Shown here: positions 7,864 through 15,631 of the stretch, one piece after another
How the letters are laid out: each line of letters opens with the position of its first letter
Numbering within the stretch: the first letter of the stretch is position 1
Source: an uncultured Eubacteriales bacterium
GTDB lineage: Bacteria > Bacillota > Clostridia > Christensenellales > Aristaeellaceae
Assembly: GCA_902765395.1 (NCBI GenBank)
Contig: CACWZP010000009.1
Span: 1 to 64,000, forward strand
Length of the DNA: 64,000 nucleotides
Direction of reading: 5' to 3'
Position numbers and translations under genes: made by a program
Notes under the pieces: generated by a model
Told to the model about the DNA's origin: nothing
Database searches by the model: none
The model's input: the letters and a program-made list of their open reading frames with translations, nothing else

Positions 7864-8520
7864 CCCCCCCAGCTAAGCTGGGGAGAATGGAATAAACAGT
7901 AGAGTAGAAGAAGGCGAAAGCCTCCAATGGTATAATGGTAGCGGTGTCGAAAGCCAATACCAAGAAAACCAAAGGAGGCATCCTCGAATGGACGAGAATA
8001 GTTTATCACATACGAGATGGAAATGCCAGTACCATATTGTGTTTATTCCGAAATAACGGAGGAAAGTGCTGTAAGGGAAAGTAAAGGCAGATATACGCGA
8101 GATACTGCGAACATTGTGCCGATACAAGAAGGTGGAGATTATTGAGGGGGCGGTATGCGTAGATCACGTACACCTGAGCCTGAGTATACCACCGAAGATA
8201 ATGGTAAGCCAGTTTGTAGGGTACTTGAAGGGGAAGTCAGCGTTGATGATCTACGACAGGCACCCGGAACTGGGGAACAAGTTTGAAAGGGACTTCTGGG
8301 CGAGAGGGTACTACGTATCGACAATCGGCAATGTGGACGAGGAAACGATACGGAAGTACATTCGAGAGCAGGAGGAAGAATCCAAGAAGGAGAGCAGGAC
8401 GCTGAAGTAGCCTCCTTGTGAGGCTGCCAGTATTGTGCTTTCGGCACCGTCTTTAGGCGGAGCAAGTAACCCGTCCCTTTCAGGGGCATCCCCAAACCAC
8501 CAGTTGAACTGGTGGTCATG
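7864..8520 (+). mobile_element. IS200/IS605-family element, IS200 group (single tnpA), degenerate
   Basis: A subterminal hairpin opens the element (CCCCAGC, TAA, GCTGGGG at 7867-7883) and another closes it (ACCACCAGTT/AACTGGTGGT at 8496-8516 around one G). These are the imperfect palindromes that Y1 HUH transposases recognise; there are no terminal inverted repeats or target duplication, as usual for this family. Between them lie an extended -10 near 7922, a good ribosome site (AAAGGAGG at 7972-7979) and tnpA. No tnpB is present. The exact tips are uncertain by about 10 bases. Confidence 0.82.
7988..8410 (+). pseudogene. tnpA: IS200-group transposase TnpA with two in-frame stop codons
   Basis: From ATG 7988 the frame reads SLSHTRWKCQYHIVFIPK and meets TAA at 8054-8056 and again at 8072-8074. 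It then continues without frameshift as GKVKADIREILRTLCRYKK to TAG 8410, 140 codons in all, the normal length for Y1 transposases. Both stops occupy positions where family members carry Tyr (PK-Y-RRKVL-Y-GK). The HUH motif (VDHVHLSLS) and the catalytic Tyr region (KYIREQE) are intact. A restart downstream, for example ATG 8219, would drop the N-terminal strand and the HUH motif. It is therefore inactive unless stops are read through. Confidence 0.85.
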
Positions 8521-8526
8521 ACTTAG

Positions 8527-8549
8527 GCAACGGCCCCGAAGGGGCGTTG
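8527..8549. other. GC-rich imperfect hairpin next to the IS right end
   Basis: CAACG-GCCCC and GGGGC-GTTG flank GAA at 8528-8549. There is no T-run. It may be a weak terminator or pre-insertion sequence. No clear promoter for the pyrophosphatase gene is visible between here and 8640. Confidence 0.3.
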
Positions 8550-8640
8550 GCCGGGTCGGCGGCTGCCCTTGCCGGCGATGCCATGGATCGGATGGACTGT
8601 ACGGACAGAGCTTTGCCATTGACGCGAAGGAGGAAACAAA

Positions 8641-9714
8641 ATGAGATTGTACACAAGGATGATGGCCGTCGCTTTGATGCTGGCGCTGCTGACGGGCGCG
8701 GCCCTGGCGGAGGGAGCTTCCGAGCCCTCCCGGCTGGCCCAGGGCTATCGGGATCTGATCCTGGCCACGGACTACGGCGACGACGTGACCTATGTCATCG
8801 GCCACCGGCACCCGGATTCCGACACGGTGGGCGCCGCCATCGCCTATGCGAATTTCCTGAACGAGCTGGGCGTGAAGGCGGAGGCCGTGGTGGCCGGGCC
8901 CGTCAACAACGAGACGAAGTACGCCCTGGAGACCTTTGTCGTGGCGATTCCCCCGGTGATGGAAAACGCCGAGGGCAAGCAGTTCGTGCTGGTGGACCAC
9001 AGCGCCTATACCCATGCCATCGACGACATGCCCCTGGCGCGGGTGGTGGGCGTGCTGGACCATCACGGCATCGGCAGCGTGCAGAACACCGACTTCATCA
9101 ACGTGCGCTCGGCCCCCATCGGCTCCACCGCCACGCTGGTGTACCTGGCCTACAGGGAGTGCGAGGTGCCCATCTCCCAGGAGATGGCGAAGGTGATGTT
9201 GATGAGCATCCTGTCGGATACCAGGAACGCCACCAGCAACACTACGGAGATGGATCGGATCGCCTATGAGGAGCTGGCGGAGATCTCCGGCATCGGGGAC
9301 GTCGACGCGCTTTACCAGGGCATGCAGGACGCGGCGGCGAACTACGACGGCATGAGCGACATCGACATCTTCCTGACCGATTACAAGGAGTACACCGTGG
9401 GCGGCGTGAGCTTCGGCGCCAGCGACATCAAGGCCTCCGGCGAGGAGGCCATGGCCGATATGTGCGACCGGATGCTGGCGGCCATGGAGGAGAACTATGA
9501 GAGCATCGGCCTGGACATGCTGTTTGCCAAGGTGAGCAACATCAGCGGCAACGCCGATGAGAACCAGGCTTACATGGTGGCGTATCCCGAATCCGCCCGG
9601 ATGCTGCTGGACGCCTGCTTCGGGAACTACGACGGCAAGTACTTCGTGTTCAAGGAAAACATGTCCCGGAAAAAGGTTCTCATCCCCGCGCTGACCGCGG
9701 AGCTGGAGAAATAA
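8641..9714 (+). CDS. Exported family II (DHH/DHHA2) Mn-dependent inorganic pyrophosphatase-like protein
   Basis: A 357-residue protein; AAGGAGG lies about 9 bases before ATG 8641. The core matches PpaC-type pyrophosphatases, which are normally about 310 residues and cytosolic. It has GHRHPDSD (H55, D59, D61), VLVDHS (D119), LDHHG (D140-H141-H142), GSTATLVY and SDT (D193). The C-terminal DHHA2 part keeps a DYKEY Lys and the closing SRKKVLIP, the substrate-binding Arg and Lys. All metal and phosphate ligands appear present, so it should hydrolyse PPi or a related phosphodiester. What is odd is a clear signal peptide (MMAVALMLALLTGAALAEG) in place of a cytosolic N-terminus, so the enzyme would act outside the membrane. 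It stands 24 bases before the exported kinase-like gene and is probably co-transcribed with it. Confidence 0.88.
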   Translation: MRLYTRMMAVALMLALLTGAALAEGASEPSRLAQGYRDLILATDYGDDVTYVIGHRHPDSDTVGAAIAYANFLNELGVKAEAVVAGPVNNETKYALETFVVAIPPVMENAEGKQFVLVDHSAYTHAIDDMPLARVVGVLDHHGIGSVQNTDFINVRSAPIGSTATLVYLAYRECEVPISQEMAKVMLMSILSDTRNATSNTTEMDRIAYEELAEISGIGDVDALYQGMQDAAANYDGMSDIDIFLTDYKEYTVGGVSFGASDIKASGEEAMADMCDRMLAAMEENYESIGLDMLFAKVSNISGNADENQAYMVAYPESARMLLDACFGNYDGKYFVFKENMSRKKVLIPALTAELEK

Positions 9715-9738
9715 TCATTCAAATGGAGGAGAATGGCT

Positions 9739-10803
9739 ATGAAGACGAATCAACGACTGTTTGCCCTGGTGCTGGCGCTTCTGATGAGCCTTTGCGTGGC
9801 ACTGGCCGGCATGGCAGTGGCGGAGGCCGCCGAGGAAGCCGGCCAGGAAAGCGATGTGGCCGTGGACGAGCCCGCGGAGGGCGCGGCAAACGACGAGGCC
9901 GAGGCGGACGACGCCGCGGCTGCGCTGCCGGAGGGCGTGGTGCCCGTGACCTGGGAGGTCACCCCCGAGCATCCGATGATCGACACCGACGAGGCCCGCG
10001 CGCTGTACCAGCAGTTCCTGGCGGGGGATTATCTCTCCATGGAGGAGCTGGTGGCCAACCCGGTGGTGCAGCAGCTGGACGCGCTGTCGGCCTATTACAA
10101 GTCCATCTATGGCAACACCGCCGATATCGACACCCCCGAGCGCGAAGCGCTTAGGGAAGAACTCAAGGACTGGTTCCTGACCCTGGGCTCCGCCCGCACC
10201 GAGAGCGTGGACGAGAACGGCAAGCACCACTACGTGTACGATGGCCCCTTGAACCGGGATTACCAGATGATCCTGGCGCTGGGCCTGCCGGCTTCCGGCA
10301 AATCCACCTTTATCGCCGACCCGGACAGCGAGGCCATGGGCGCGTTCATACTGGATCCGGACGTCATCAAGGCGCGGATTCCGGAATACGTGGAGAGCCA
10401 CGGCGCGGCCTCGGATTCCATCCACTTCGAGGGCATGGGCATCTTCGACCGGGCAATCAGCGAATTCCTGACCGGCGACATGAAGGGCGTGAACATCGTG
10501 CTGCCCATCGTGGGCGGCGACTTCGACGAGATGATGCAGCAGTACGTCCTGCCCTTTGAGGCGGCGGGCTACAACGTGAGGGCGAAGTTCCGCCCGGCCG
10601 AGGAAAACGAGGCGGCGTGCCGCGTGGTGATGCGCGAGCTGGGCGGCGGACAGCTGATCAACAGCGCCGTGGCTTTCAACTTCGGCGAAGGCCCGGAGAA
10701 CGTCTACAACCAGATGAAGGACATGACCAACGCCTGGGGCGAGCCCTATGGCATCGAGGAGGACGAGGAAGCGGAGCTGGAGGAACTGGAGCCCGCGGCC
10801 TGA
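9739..10803 (+). CDS. Exported zeta-toxin-like P-loop kinase
   Basis: A 354-residue protein. ATG 9733 is too close to GGAGGA (9725-9730); ATG 9739, with 8-base spacing, is the better start. The signal peptide (RLFALVLALLMSLCVALAG) is followed by an acidic Ala/Glu/Asp linker to about residue 62. A helical segment follows, then a P-loop: LALGLPASGKST (G182-T190). FILDPDVIKARIPEY comes next, as in zeta toxins, where an Asp after the P-loop binds the substrate hydroxyl, and then VNIVLPIVGG and ACRVVMRELGG. Zeta toxins phosphorylate UDP-N-acetylglucosamine in the cytosol. No antitoxin gene is adjacent, and export would remove the enzyme from ATP. Substrate and activity are unknown. A terminator follows at 10828. 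Confidence 0.82.
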   Translation: MKTNQRLFALVLALLMSLCVALAGMAVAEAAEEAGQESDVAVDEPAEGAANDEAEADDAAAALPEGVVPVTWEVTPEHPMIDTDEARALYQQFLAGDYLSMEELVANPVVQQLDALSAYYKSIYGNTADIDTPEREALREELKDWFLTLGSARTESVDENGKHHYVYDGPLNRDYQMILALGLPASGKSTFIADPDSEAMGAFILDPDVIKARIPEYVESHGAASDSIHFEGMGIFDRAISEFLTGDMKGVNIVLPIVGGDFDEMMQQYVLPFEAAGYNVRAKFRPAEENEAACRVVMRELGGGQLINSAVAFNFGEGPENVYNQMKDMTNAWGEPYGIEEDEEAELEELEPAA

Positions 10804-10827
10804 TCCCTGTGAATACACATAAAGCAA

Positions 10828-10860
10828 GCCCGCCGACCTTCAGGTCGGCGGGCCTTCTCA
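10828..10860. terminator. Bidirectional terminator between convergent genes
   Basis: GCCCGCCGACC (10828-10838), loop TTCA, GGTCGGCGGGC (10843-10853). CTTCTCAT follows on the plus strand and TTGCTTTATG on the minus strand. It ends both the kinase-like gene and the TPR gene. Confidence 0.8.
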
Positions 10861-10912
10861 TGCCTGGCGCCATGCGGGTTCCCGGCATTTTGACTGTCCG
10901 TTAATCGCTCAA

Positions 10913-12223
10913 TCAACCCGCCACGCTCAGCGAAGCCTGCAGGTCCGCGTTCTGCGCCTCGGTATCGCCCAGCGCCGCGTAGACCTGCGCCCGCTGGTAG
11001 TAGCTCTGCGCCAGCTCGTAGCCGTGATCGATGCAGGTGCTGTAGTCCGCGATCGCCGCGTCCAGGTTCCCCAGTGCCGCGTTGCACACCGCGCGATAGT
11101 AGTACGCGCCGTCGTTCACCACGCGCTCTTCGGTCTCTTCGGCTTCGGTCTCTTCGGTTTCGGCTTCTTCCTTCTCTTCGGTCTCAGCCTCGTCCGCCTG
11201 CTCGCCGCCTGAGATCAGCTCCGTGAAAGTGGCGATGGCCGTCTCGTAGTCCTCCTGCTGCATCTGGCAGATGGCCAGATCGTAGCGGGCGTCGTCCACA
11301 TAGGGCTCGGATTCAATGGACGCCGTGAAGTCCGCCGCCGCCGCTTCCCACTGCTCGCTCAGCAAGTTGCACACGCCCCGGTTGTACTTCAGTCCCTCGA
11401 ACTCGCCGCCCTTTTCCTCGCAGCTGTTGAAGGCCTCGATGGCCCCGGCGTAGTCGCCCAGGTTCATCCTGCAGATGCCGATGTTGTAGGCCGCGCCCGC
11501 AGCGTAGGTCTCGTCCTCGGCGTAGGCCTCGAAGGCCTCGATGGCCTCCTCCAGTTTGCCCGCCTGCATCTTGTACAGGCCGTTCTGGAAGCCCGCCTCG
11601 GCCACCTCGCTGCCCGCGCCTTCCACGTACTTGTCGTAGGCCGCCTGTGCCGCCTCGATGTCGCCCTTCGCCTCGTTCAGCTGGGCCACCGTCTCGTAGA
11701 GGGAGGTGTCCTTGCTCAGCTCGATGTACTTCTCCAGGTTCTCGATGGCCGCGTCCACGTTGTTCTGCGCGGCATACACCTGCGTGCGCACCAGATAGGC
11801 GTCCGCCAGGTCCGGCTGCACCCGCAGCGCCGCGTCCAGGTTCAAAAGCGCCATGTCGTTCTTCTCCTCGATCACGTCGATGCAAGCCCGCTTGAGCAGC
11901 AGGTCGGCATACATCGTGGGATTGCTCGCAGGATCGCAGTAGGCAAAGCACACGTTCAGGTATTCCTTCGCGGTCTCATAGTCCTCCGCGTTGATGGCGT
12001 TCAGAGCCAAGGTATAGCTGGCGTCCAGCTTCTGGGTGTCCAACACCGACGCCGCCTCAACGGCGGGCTGTTCCGCGGGCGCTTCCCCCGCAACGGCTTC
12101 CTCTACAGCGGCTTCCTCGACGACAGCTTCCTCTTCGGCGGGAGCCTCCTCGGCGATGACGGGCACCGTCGTCAGCAGCATGCCGGCGGCCAGACCAGCG
12201 GCAATCAGCTTCCTAATGCTCAC
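10913..12223 (-). CDS. Secreted tetratricopeptide-repeat protein
   Basis: A 436-residue protein beginning at GTG 12223, preceded by GGAGGAAG on the minus strand. The signal peptide (LIAAGLAAGMLLTTVPVIAEE) is followed by an acidic Glu/Ala/Pro linker to about residue 58. About ten TPR-like helix pairs follow, recognisable by A(x)NA-x-DYETAKEY, LNLDAALRVQPDLADAY, AAQAAYDKYVEGAG, LEEAIEAFEAYAED, GDYAGAIEAFNSCEEKGG and LDAAIADYSTCIDHGY. An acidic insertion rich in EEAETEE (about residues 337-365) interrupts the array before the last repeats. TPRs bind proteins or peptides, so this is probably an extracytoplasmic scaffold. It is convergent with the pyrophosphatase/kinase pair and shares with the kinase the signal-peptide-plus-acidic-linker layout. 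Confidence 0.88.
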   Translation of the reverse strand: MSIRKLIAAGLAAGMLLTTVPVIAEEAPAEEEAVVEEAAVEEAVAGEAPAEQPAVEAASVLDTQKLDASYTLALNAINAEDYETAKEYLNVCFAYCDPASNPTMYADLLLKRACIDVIEEKNDMALLNLDAALRVQPDLADAYLVRTQVYAAQNNVDAAIENLEKYIELSKDTSLYETVAQLNEAKGDIEAAQAAYDKYVEGAGSEVAEAGFQNGLYKMQAGKLEEAIEAFEAYAEDETYAAGAAYNIGICRMNLGDYAGAIEAFNSCEEKGGEFEGLKYNRGVCNLLSEQWEAAAADFTASIESEPYVDDARYDLAICQMQQEDYETAIATFTELISGGEQADEAETEEKEEAETEETEAEETEERVVNDGAYYYRAVCNAALGNLDAAIADYSTCIDHGYELAQSYYQRAQVYAALGDTEAQNADLQASLSVAG

Positions 12224-12413
12224 GGGTTCTTCCTCCTTGGATAAAAATGATTTGGATATATATTATCACAGCATGTCGAACCGACGTCCATTAAATCTGT
12301 TAAAGGTAAGTAAAAACGGCTGTTCCATCGTTTTTCGCGGCGTTCAGGCGCACAGGGACAGGTAACAATATTATTACAATTTAAAGCAATCGCTTCCTGT
12401 TTTGGAGGGGAAG

Positions 12414-12501
12414 TGGTATACTGTGGAATAAGTTTGTATAGGGCAAATTCGGTTGAACGCCCAGGGGCCTCGATGATCCCGCCGGGCCGGGTTTCCCGGC
12501 C
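12414..12501 (+). promoter_or_regulatory. Promoter and structured leader of the ABC transporter operon
   Basis: In the 325-base gap 12224-12548, TGGTATACT at 12414-12422 is a good extended -10; the -35 is weak. The leader then contains GGCCGGG (12485-12491), TTT, CCCGGCC (12495-12501), a compact hairpin about 48 bases before the start codon. The left half of the gap is AT-rich (TATATATTATC near 12256-12267) and probably carries the TPR gene promoter on the minus strand, but I cannot place its boxes with confidence. Confidence 0.5.
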
Positions 12502-12548
12502 GGAAGGCGCGAAGAAACGGGTATAGCTCAGAAAAGGGGGATGAGGGA

Positions 12549-13937
12549 ATGGAGAGCCTGCTGCTGACAGGTAAATTTGACTTCCTGGATTTCTTTTTCA
12601 ATTTGGCCTTTGGAACGACGGGATGGTTGGTCATCGTCTGCACCGCGCTGCAGATGATCGGCCTGTGGAAGATGTTTGAGAAATCCGGTATCAAGGGCTG
12701 GTGGGCGCTGATCCCCGCGGCCAGGGAATACCAGGAGGGCCGCTGCGCCGGGCGCGAACAGGAGGGGCGCACGCTGAGCATACTCACCGCGCTGACCACG
12801 CTGCTAAACGTCTCCGGGGTCGTGCCACTCATCTTGCTGAGCCACAGCGGCATGAGCATTGATACGGCGACCGCCATCATCGGCGTGTTCACGCTCGCCC
12901 TGTCGCTGGCCACGTTCATCTATTCCATCCGCGTCTGTTCCGGCCTGATCGAAGTCTATGGCGTGCGCAAGCGCTGGCTGTGGCTGTGGGCGCTTGGCGT
13001 GACGGGATTCATCCCTGCGCTCATCTGGGGCTTTAATCCCAAGTACCAGCCCGAATGGAAGGTGGAGGACATCCAGGCGGAACTGGCGCGGCTGGCCAGC
13101 TCCGGCAGCTCCACCGTCATGGACGAGGGCCTGAGCGTCAATTTGAAGGATCGCACCGTCACCGAGTTCTTCCAGAAGAAGGTGCTGCTGCGGGACATTC
13201 ACATGAGCATCCCCCAGGGCCACATGGTGCTGCTGCTGGGCGGCTCCGGCGCGGGTAAGACCACCTACCTGAACGCCATCAACGGCTATGAGAAGGCCCA
13301 TGCCGAAGTGAAGCTGAACGGCACCGATATGTACAAGCACTACAAGAAAATGCAGTACGAGATCGGTTTCGTGCCCCAGTCTGAAATGATGCGCGGCAAG
13401 GATACCGTGCTGAACACGCTGCTGGACGCGGCGAAGCTGCGCCTGCCCAGGAACGTGTCCGCCAGGCAGCGCCGCGAGCGCGTGGACGAGGTGATGGACA
13501 TCTTCGGCCTGAAGCCGGTGAAGAACAACCTGGTGGAGAAGTTGTCCGGCGGCCAGAAGAAGCGCCTGTCCATCTCCATGGAGTTCATCTCCAATCCCTC
13601 CCTGTTCATACTGGACGAGCCGGATTCCGGCCTGGACGGCGTGATGGCGCGGGAGCTGTTCGAGCAGCTGCGCAAGATCGCCGATACCGGCAAGATCGTC
13701 ATCGTCATCACCCACACGCCGGACCGCGTGATCGACCTGTTTGACGACGTGATCGTGCTGGCGAAGGATTCCGCCCGCACCGGCCGCCTGGCCTGGTACG
13801 GCAGCATCGAGGACGCCCGGAAGTTCTTCGGGCGCGAGAAGATGGAGCAGATCGTCAAGTCCGTCAACCGCAAGGAGGAAGGCGGCGACGGCCTGGCCGA
13901 CGAATTTGTGATGAAGTATGCGAAGGAGGTGGCCTGA
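12549..13937 (+). CDS. ABCG-like ABC transporter ATPase with an N-terminal membrane domain
   Basis: A 462-residue protein; AGGGGG at about 12535 supports ATG 12549. Residues 1-165 contain about four membrane helices and a MFEKSGIKGWWALIPAAREY segment typical of DUF5684-like small membrane domains. The ATPase follows: Walker A GGSGAGKTT (221-229, K227), Q-loop FVPQSEM (Q267), signature LSGGQ (322-326), Walker B LFILDEP (E347) and H-loop H379. The order of motifs, with KKRLSISMEF after the signature, is closest to ABCG/White-type exporters, but here the extra membrane domain precedes the ATPase while the permease is a separate gene starting one base after the stop. The two form an operon. Substrate unknown. 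Confidence 0.88.
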   Translation: MESLLLTGKFDFLDFFFNLAFGTTGWLVIVCTALQMIGLWKMFEKSGIKGWWALIPAAREYQEGRCAGREQEGRTLSILTALTTLLNVSGVVPLILLSHSGMSIDTATAIIGVFTLALSLATFIYSIRVCSGLIEVYGVRKRWLWLWALGVTGFIPALIWGFNPKYQPEWKVEDIQAELARLASSGSSTVMDEGLSVNLKDRTVTEFFQKKVLLRDIHMSIPQGHMVLLLGGSGAGKTTYLNAINGYEKAHAEVKLNGTDMYKHYKKMQYEIGFVPQSEMMRGKDTVLNTLLDAAKLRLPRNVSARQRRERVDEVMDIFGLKPVKNNLVEKLSGGQKKRLSISMEFISNPSLFILDEPDSGLDGVMARELFEQLRKIADTGKIVIVITHTPDRVIDLFDDVIVLAKDSARTGRLAWYGSIEDARKFFGREKMEQIVKSVNRKEEGGDGLADEFVMKYAKEVA

Positions 13938-13938
13938 A

Positions 13939-15399
13939 ATGACTGAGAACGCCAAGCCCACGCGCAGAATGGCCATTCATTATCGCGGCCGCAGCGCGCA
14001 GATCGGCATCTACTTCGGCAAGATGCTGCGCATGTTCGTGTACCAGAGCGACTGGAAGGTGCTGCCCATGGCGGCTCTGATCGCCGGCCTGGTGGGCATG
14101 GTCATCCGCAGGCGCTTCTTCATCAACATGGAGGGCACCCTGATGGGCTCCTTCGCCATGGTGTGCGTGTGCATCTGGAACGGCTGCTTCAACTCCATCC
14201 AGGTGATCTGCCGTGAGCGCGATGTCATCAAGCGCGAGCACCGCTCGGGCATGCACATCAGCTCCTACATTGTCTCCCACATGCTGTACCAGGCCCTGCT
14301 GTGCCTGGCGCAGACCGCGGTGACCTTCTATGTGACTTTGCAGGTGGGCGTGAAGTATCCCCTCGAGGGCATGGTGACGCCGCTGTTCATGCTCGACTTC
14401 TGCATTTCCATGTTCCTGATCACCTACGCCTCCGACATGATGTCGCTGTGGGTGTCCACCCTGGCGCGGACCACCACCACGGCCATGACCATCATGCCCT
14501 TCGTGCTGATCTTCCAGCTGGTGTTCTCCGGCGGCATGCTGTCGCTGCCTGCCTGGACGGAGCCGCTGACCCACTTCACCATTTCCAATCCCGGCCTGAA
14601 GGTGATCGCCACCCAGGCGGACACCAACAGCCGGCCCTATGCCACCATTTCCAACATGGTTTCCAAGATGCGCGACAGCGAGGTGGGCGGCACGGTGACG
14701 GTGGGCCAGGTGATGGATCTGCTGACCGACACGGACAACGAGACCATCGCCGAACTGCGCGCCAGGGAGCTGGGCAAGGTGTTTACCCTGGGCGAGATCC
14801 GGGACGCGCTGGAGAAGACCGCCGCCTTCGATGCCTTCAAGCAGGAGCGCGTGCTGGACAATGTGACCGTGGGCAGCGTGATAAAGATCGTGCTGGAGTC
14901 CGAGAACCTGCAGGATATCCGCGACTACGACTTCGGACTTCCCGGCGTCACGCTGGGCAAGCTGCTGAAGGATATCTCCACAAGCCCGAAGGCCAAGACC
15001 CTGATGGACACGCAAATCGCCCAGCTGACCACCGTGGGCGACGTGCTGGACGCCATCGATAAATCGGGTATACTGGATCAATACACCGACGTGCCGATCG
15101 ACGCCAGGTTCACCATTGGAGAGGCCGTCGACCTGCTGGCGAACAGCCCCGATATGCAGGCCAGGCGCGACCAGGAGATCACTGTCAAAACCACGGTGGG
15201 CAAGCTGCTGGACATCGTGGGCGAGGACAAGGTGAAGACCTTCCTGGAGGACAAGGCCGCGGAGGCCAGCTATACGAAGGACTACGAGTACACGGCGGAT
15301 AATATACTGGACTACTGGGGACGGTTGTTCCTGTTCGTGCTGGCGTTTGCGGCGCTGGCGATGATTACGCTGGAATTCATCGACAAGGACAAGCACTGA
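13939..15399 (+). CDS. ABC-2 type permease with seven 27-residue repeats in its last extracytoplasmic loop
   Basis: A 486-residue protein; AAGGAGG within the end of the ATPase gene serves ATG 13939. Residues 35-235 hold about five membrane helices of ABC2_membrane type (QSDWKVLPMAALIAGLVGM; RTTTTAMTIMPFVLIFQLVF), and a final helix lies at about 450-472 (GRLFLFVLAFAALAMITLEF). Between them residues 240-425 carry seven repeats of T-[V/L/I]-G-x-[V/L/I/A], with the key Gly at 246, 275, 302, 330, 357, 384 and 411. ABCG exporters have a large loop at this position, but I know of no such repeat there. The loop should face outside and could receive or hold the exported substrate. It pairs with the ATPase gene just upstream. 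Confidence 0.88.
   Translation: MTENAKPTRRMAIHYRGRSAQIGIYFGKMLRMFVYQSDWKVLPMAALIAGLVGMVIRRRFFINMEGTLMGSFAMVCVCIWNGCFNSIQVICRERDVIKREHRSGMHISSYIVSHMLYQALLCLAQTAVTFYVTLQVGVKYPLEGMVTPLFMLDFCISMFLITYASDMMSLWVSTLARTTTTAMTIMPFVLIFQLVFSGGMLSLPAWTEPLTHFTISNPGLKVIATQADTNSRPYATISNMVSKMRDSEVGGTVTVGQVMDLLTDTDNETIAELRARELGKVFTLGEIRDALEKTAAFDAFKQERVLDNVTVGSVIKIVLESENLQDIRDYDFGLPGVTLGKLLKDISTSPKAKTLMDTQIAQLTTVGDVLDAIDKSGILDQYTDVPIDARFTIGEAVDLLANSPDMQARRDQEITVKTTVGKLLDIVGEDKVKTFLEDKAAEASYTKDYEYTADNILDYWGRLFLFVLAFAALAMITLEFIDKDKH
14662..15230 (+). repeat. Protein-level tandem repeat, seven units of about 27 residues
   Basis: Units begin TVTVGQVMDLL, VFTLGEIRDAL, NVTVGSVIKIV, GVTLGKLLKDI, LTTVGDVLDAI, RFTIGEAVDLL and KTTVGKLLDIV. 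Gly-to-Gly spacing is 29, 27, 28, 27, 27 and 27 residues. DNA identity between units is low, so the array is old and kept at protein level. Confidence 0.85.
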
Positions 15400-15449
15400 G
15401 GATTGCCGGGATCGTTGCGCCCGGCCGTTGACCCGTTATGGAAGTTTTG

Positions 15450-15479
15450 CCCGCTGCCCGCACAGGGCGGCGGGTTTTT
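15450..15479 (+). terminator. Terminator of the ABC transporter operon
   Basis: CCCGCTGCCC (15450-15459), loop GCACA, GGGCGGCGGG (15465-15474; one G-T pair), then TTTTT. Confidence 0.88.
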
Positions 15480-15622
15480 CGCGCCGTAAATGCATGGCGC
15501 GGGGCGATGGAACCTGGTCAGTGCCCGTGGGGCAGTGGCTGATTCGCCTGTAAGTCGCATACTATACTTGGGCTCGATAAAATTATTTTATTGTGTGACT
15601 TATAGATATACACAAAAAACTG

Positions 15623-15631
15623 TGGTATAAT
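15623..15631 (+). promoter_or_regulatory. Extended -10 promoter of the 6069-residue surface protein gene
   Basis: TGGTATAAT at 15623-15631 lies in an AT-rich block (about 15575-15640) that contrasts with the GC-rich surroundings. No well-spaced -35 is seen, as is common with extended -10 promoters. It implies a leader of about 220 bases before ATG 15858; I see no riboswitch in it. An in-frame opening at 15636 inside the leader lacks a ribosome site. Confidence 0.6.

Noticed and set aside
7988-8410. TAA read as tyrosine (altered genetic code)
   Set aside because: Many genes in the window end at TAA (for example 15858-34067 and 46681-61155), and no other gene has internal TAA. Simple nonsense changes in an IS copy explain it.
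9739-10803. Zeta kinase and neighbour as a toxin-antitoxin pair
   Set aside because: The adjacent gene is a signal-peptide-bearing pyrophosphatase, not a small helical epsilon-like antitoxin, and the kinase itself is predicted to be exported.
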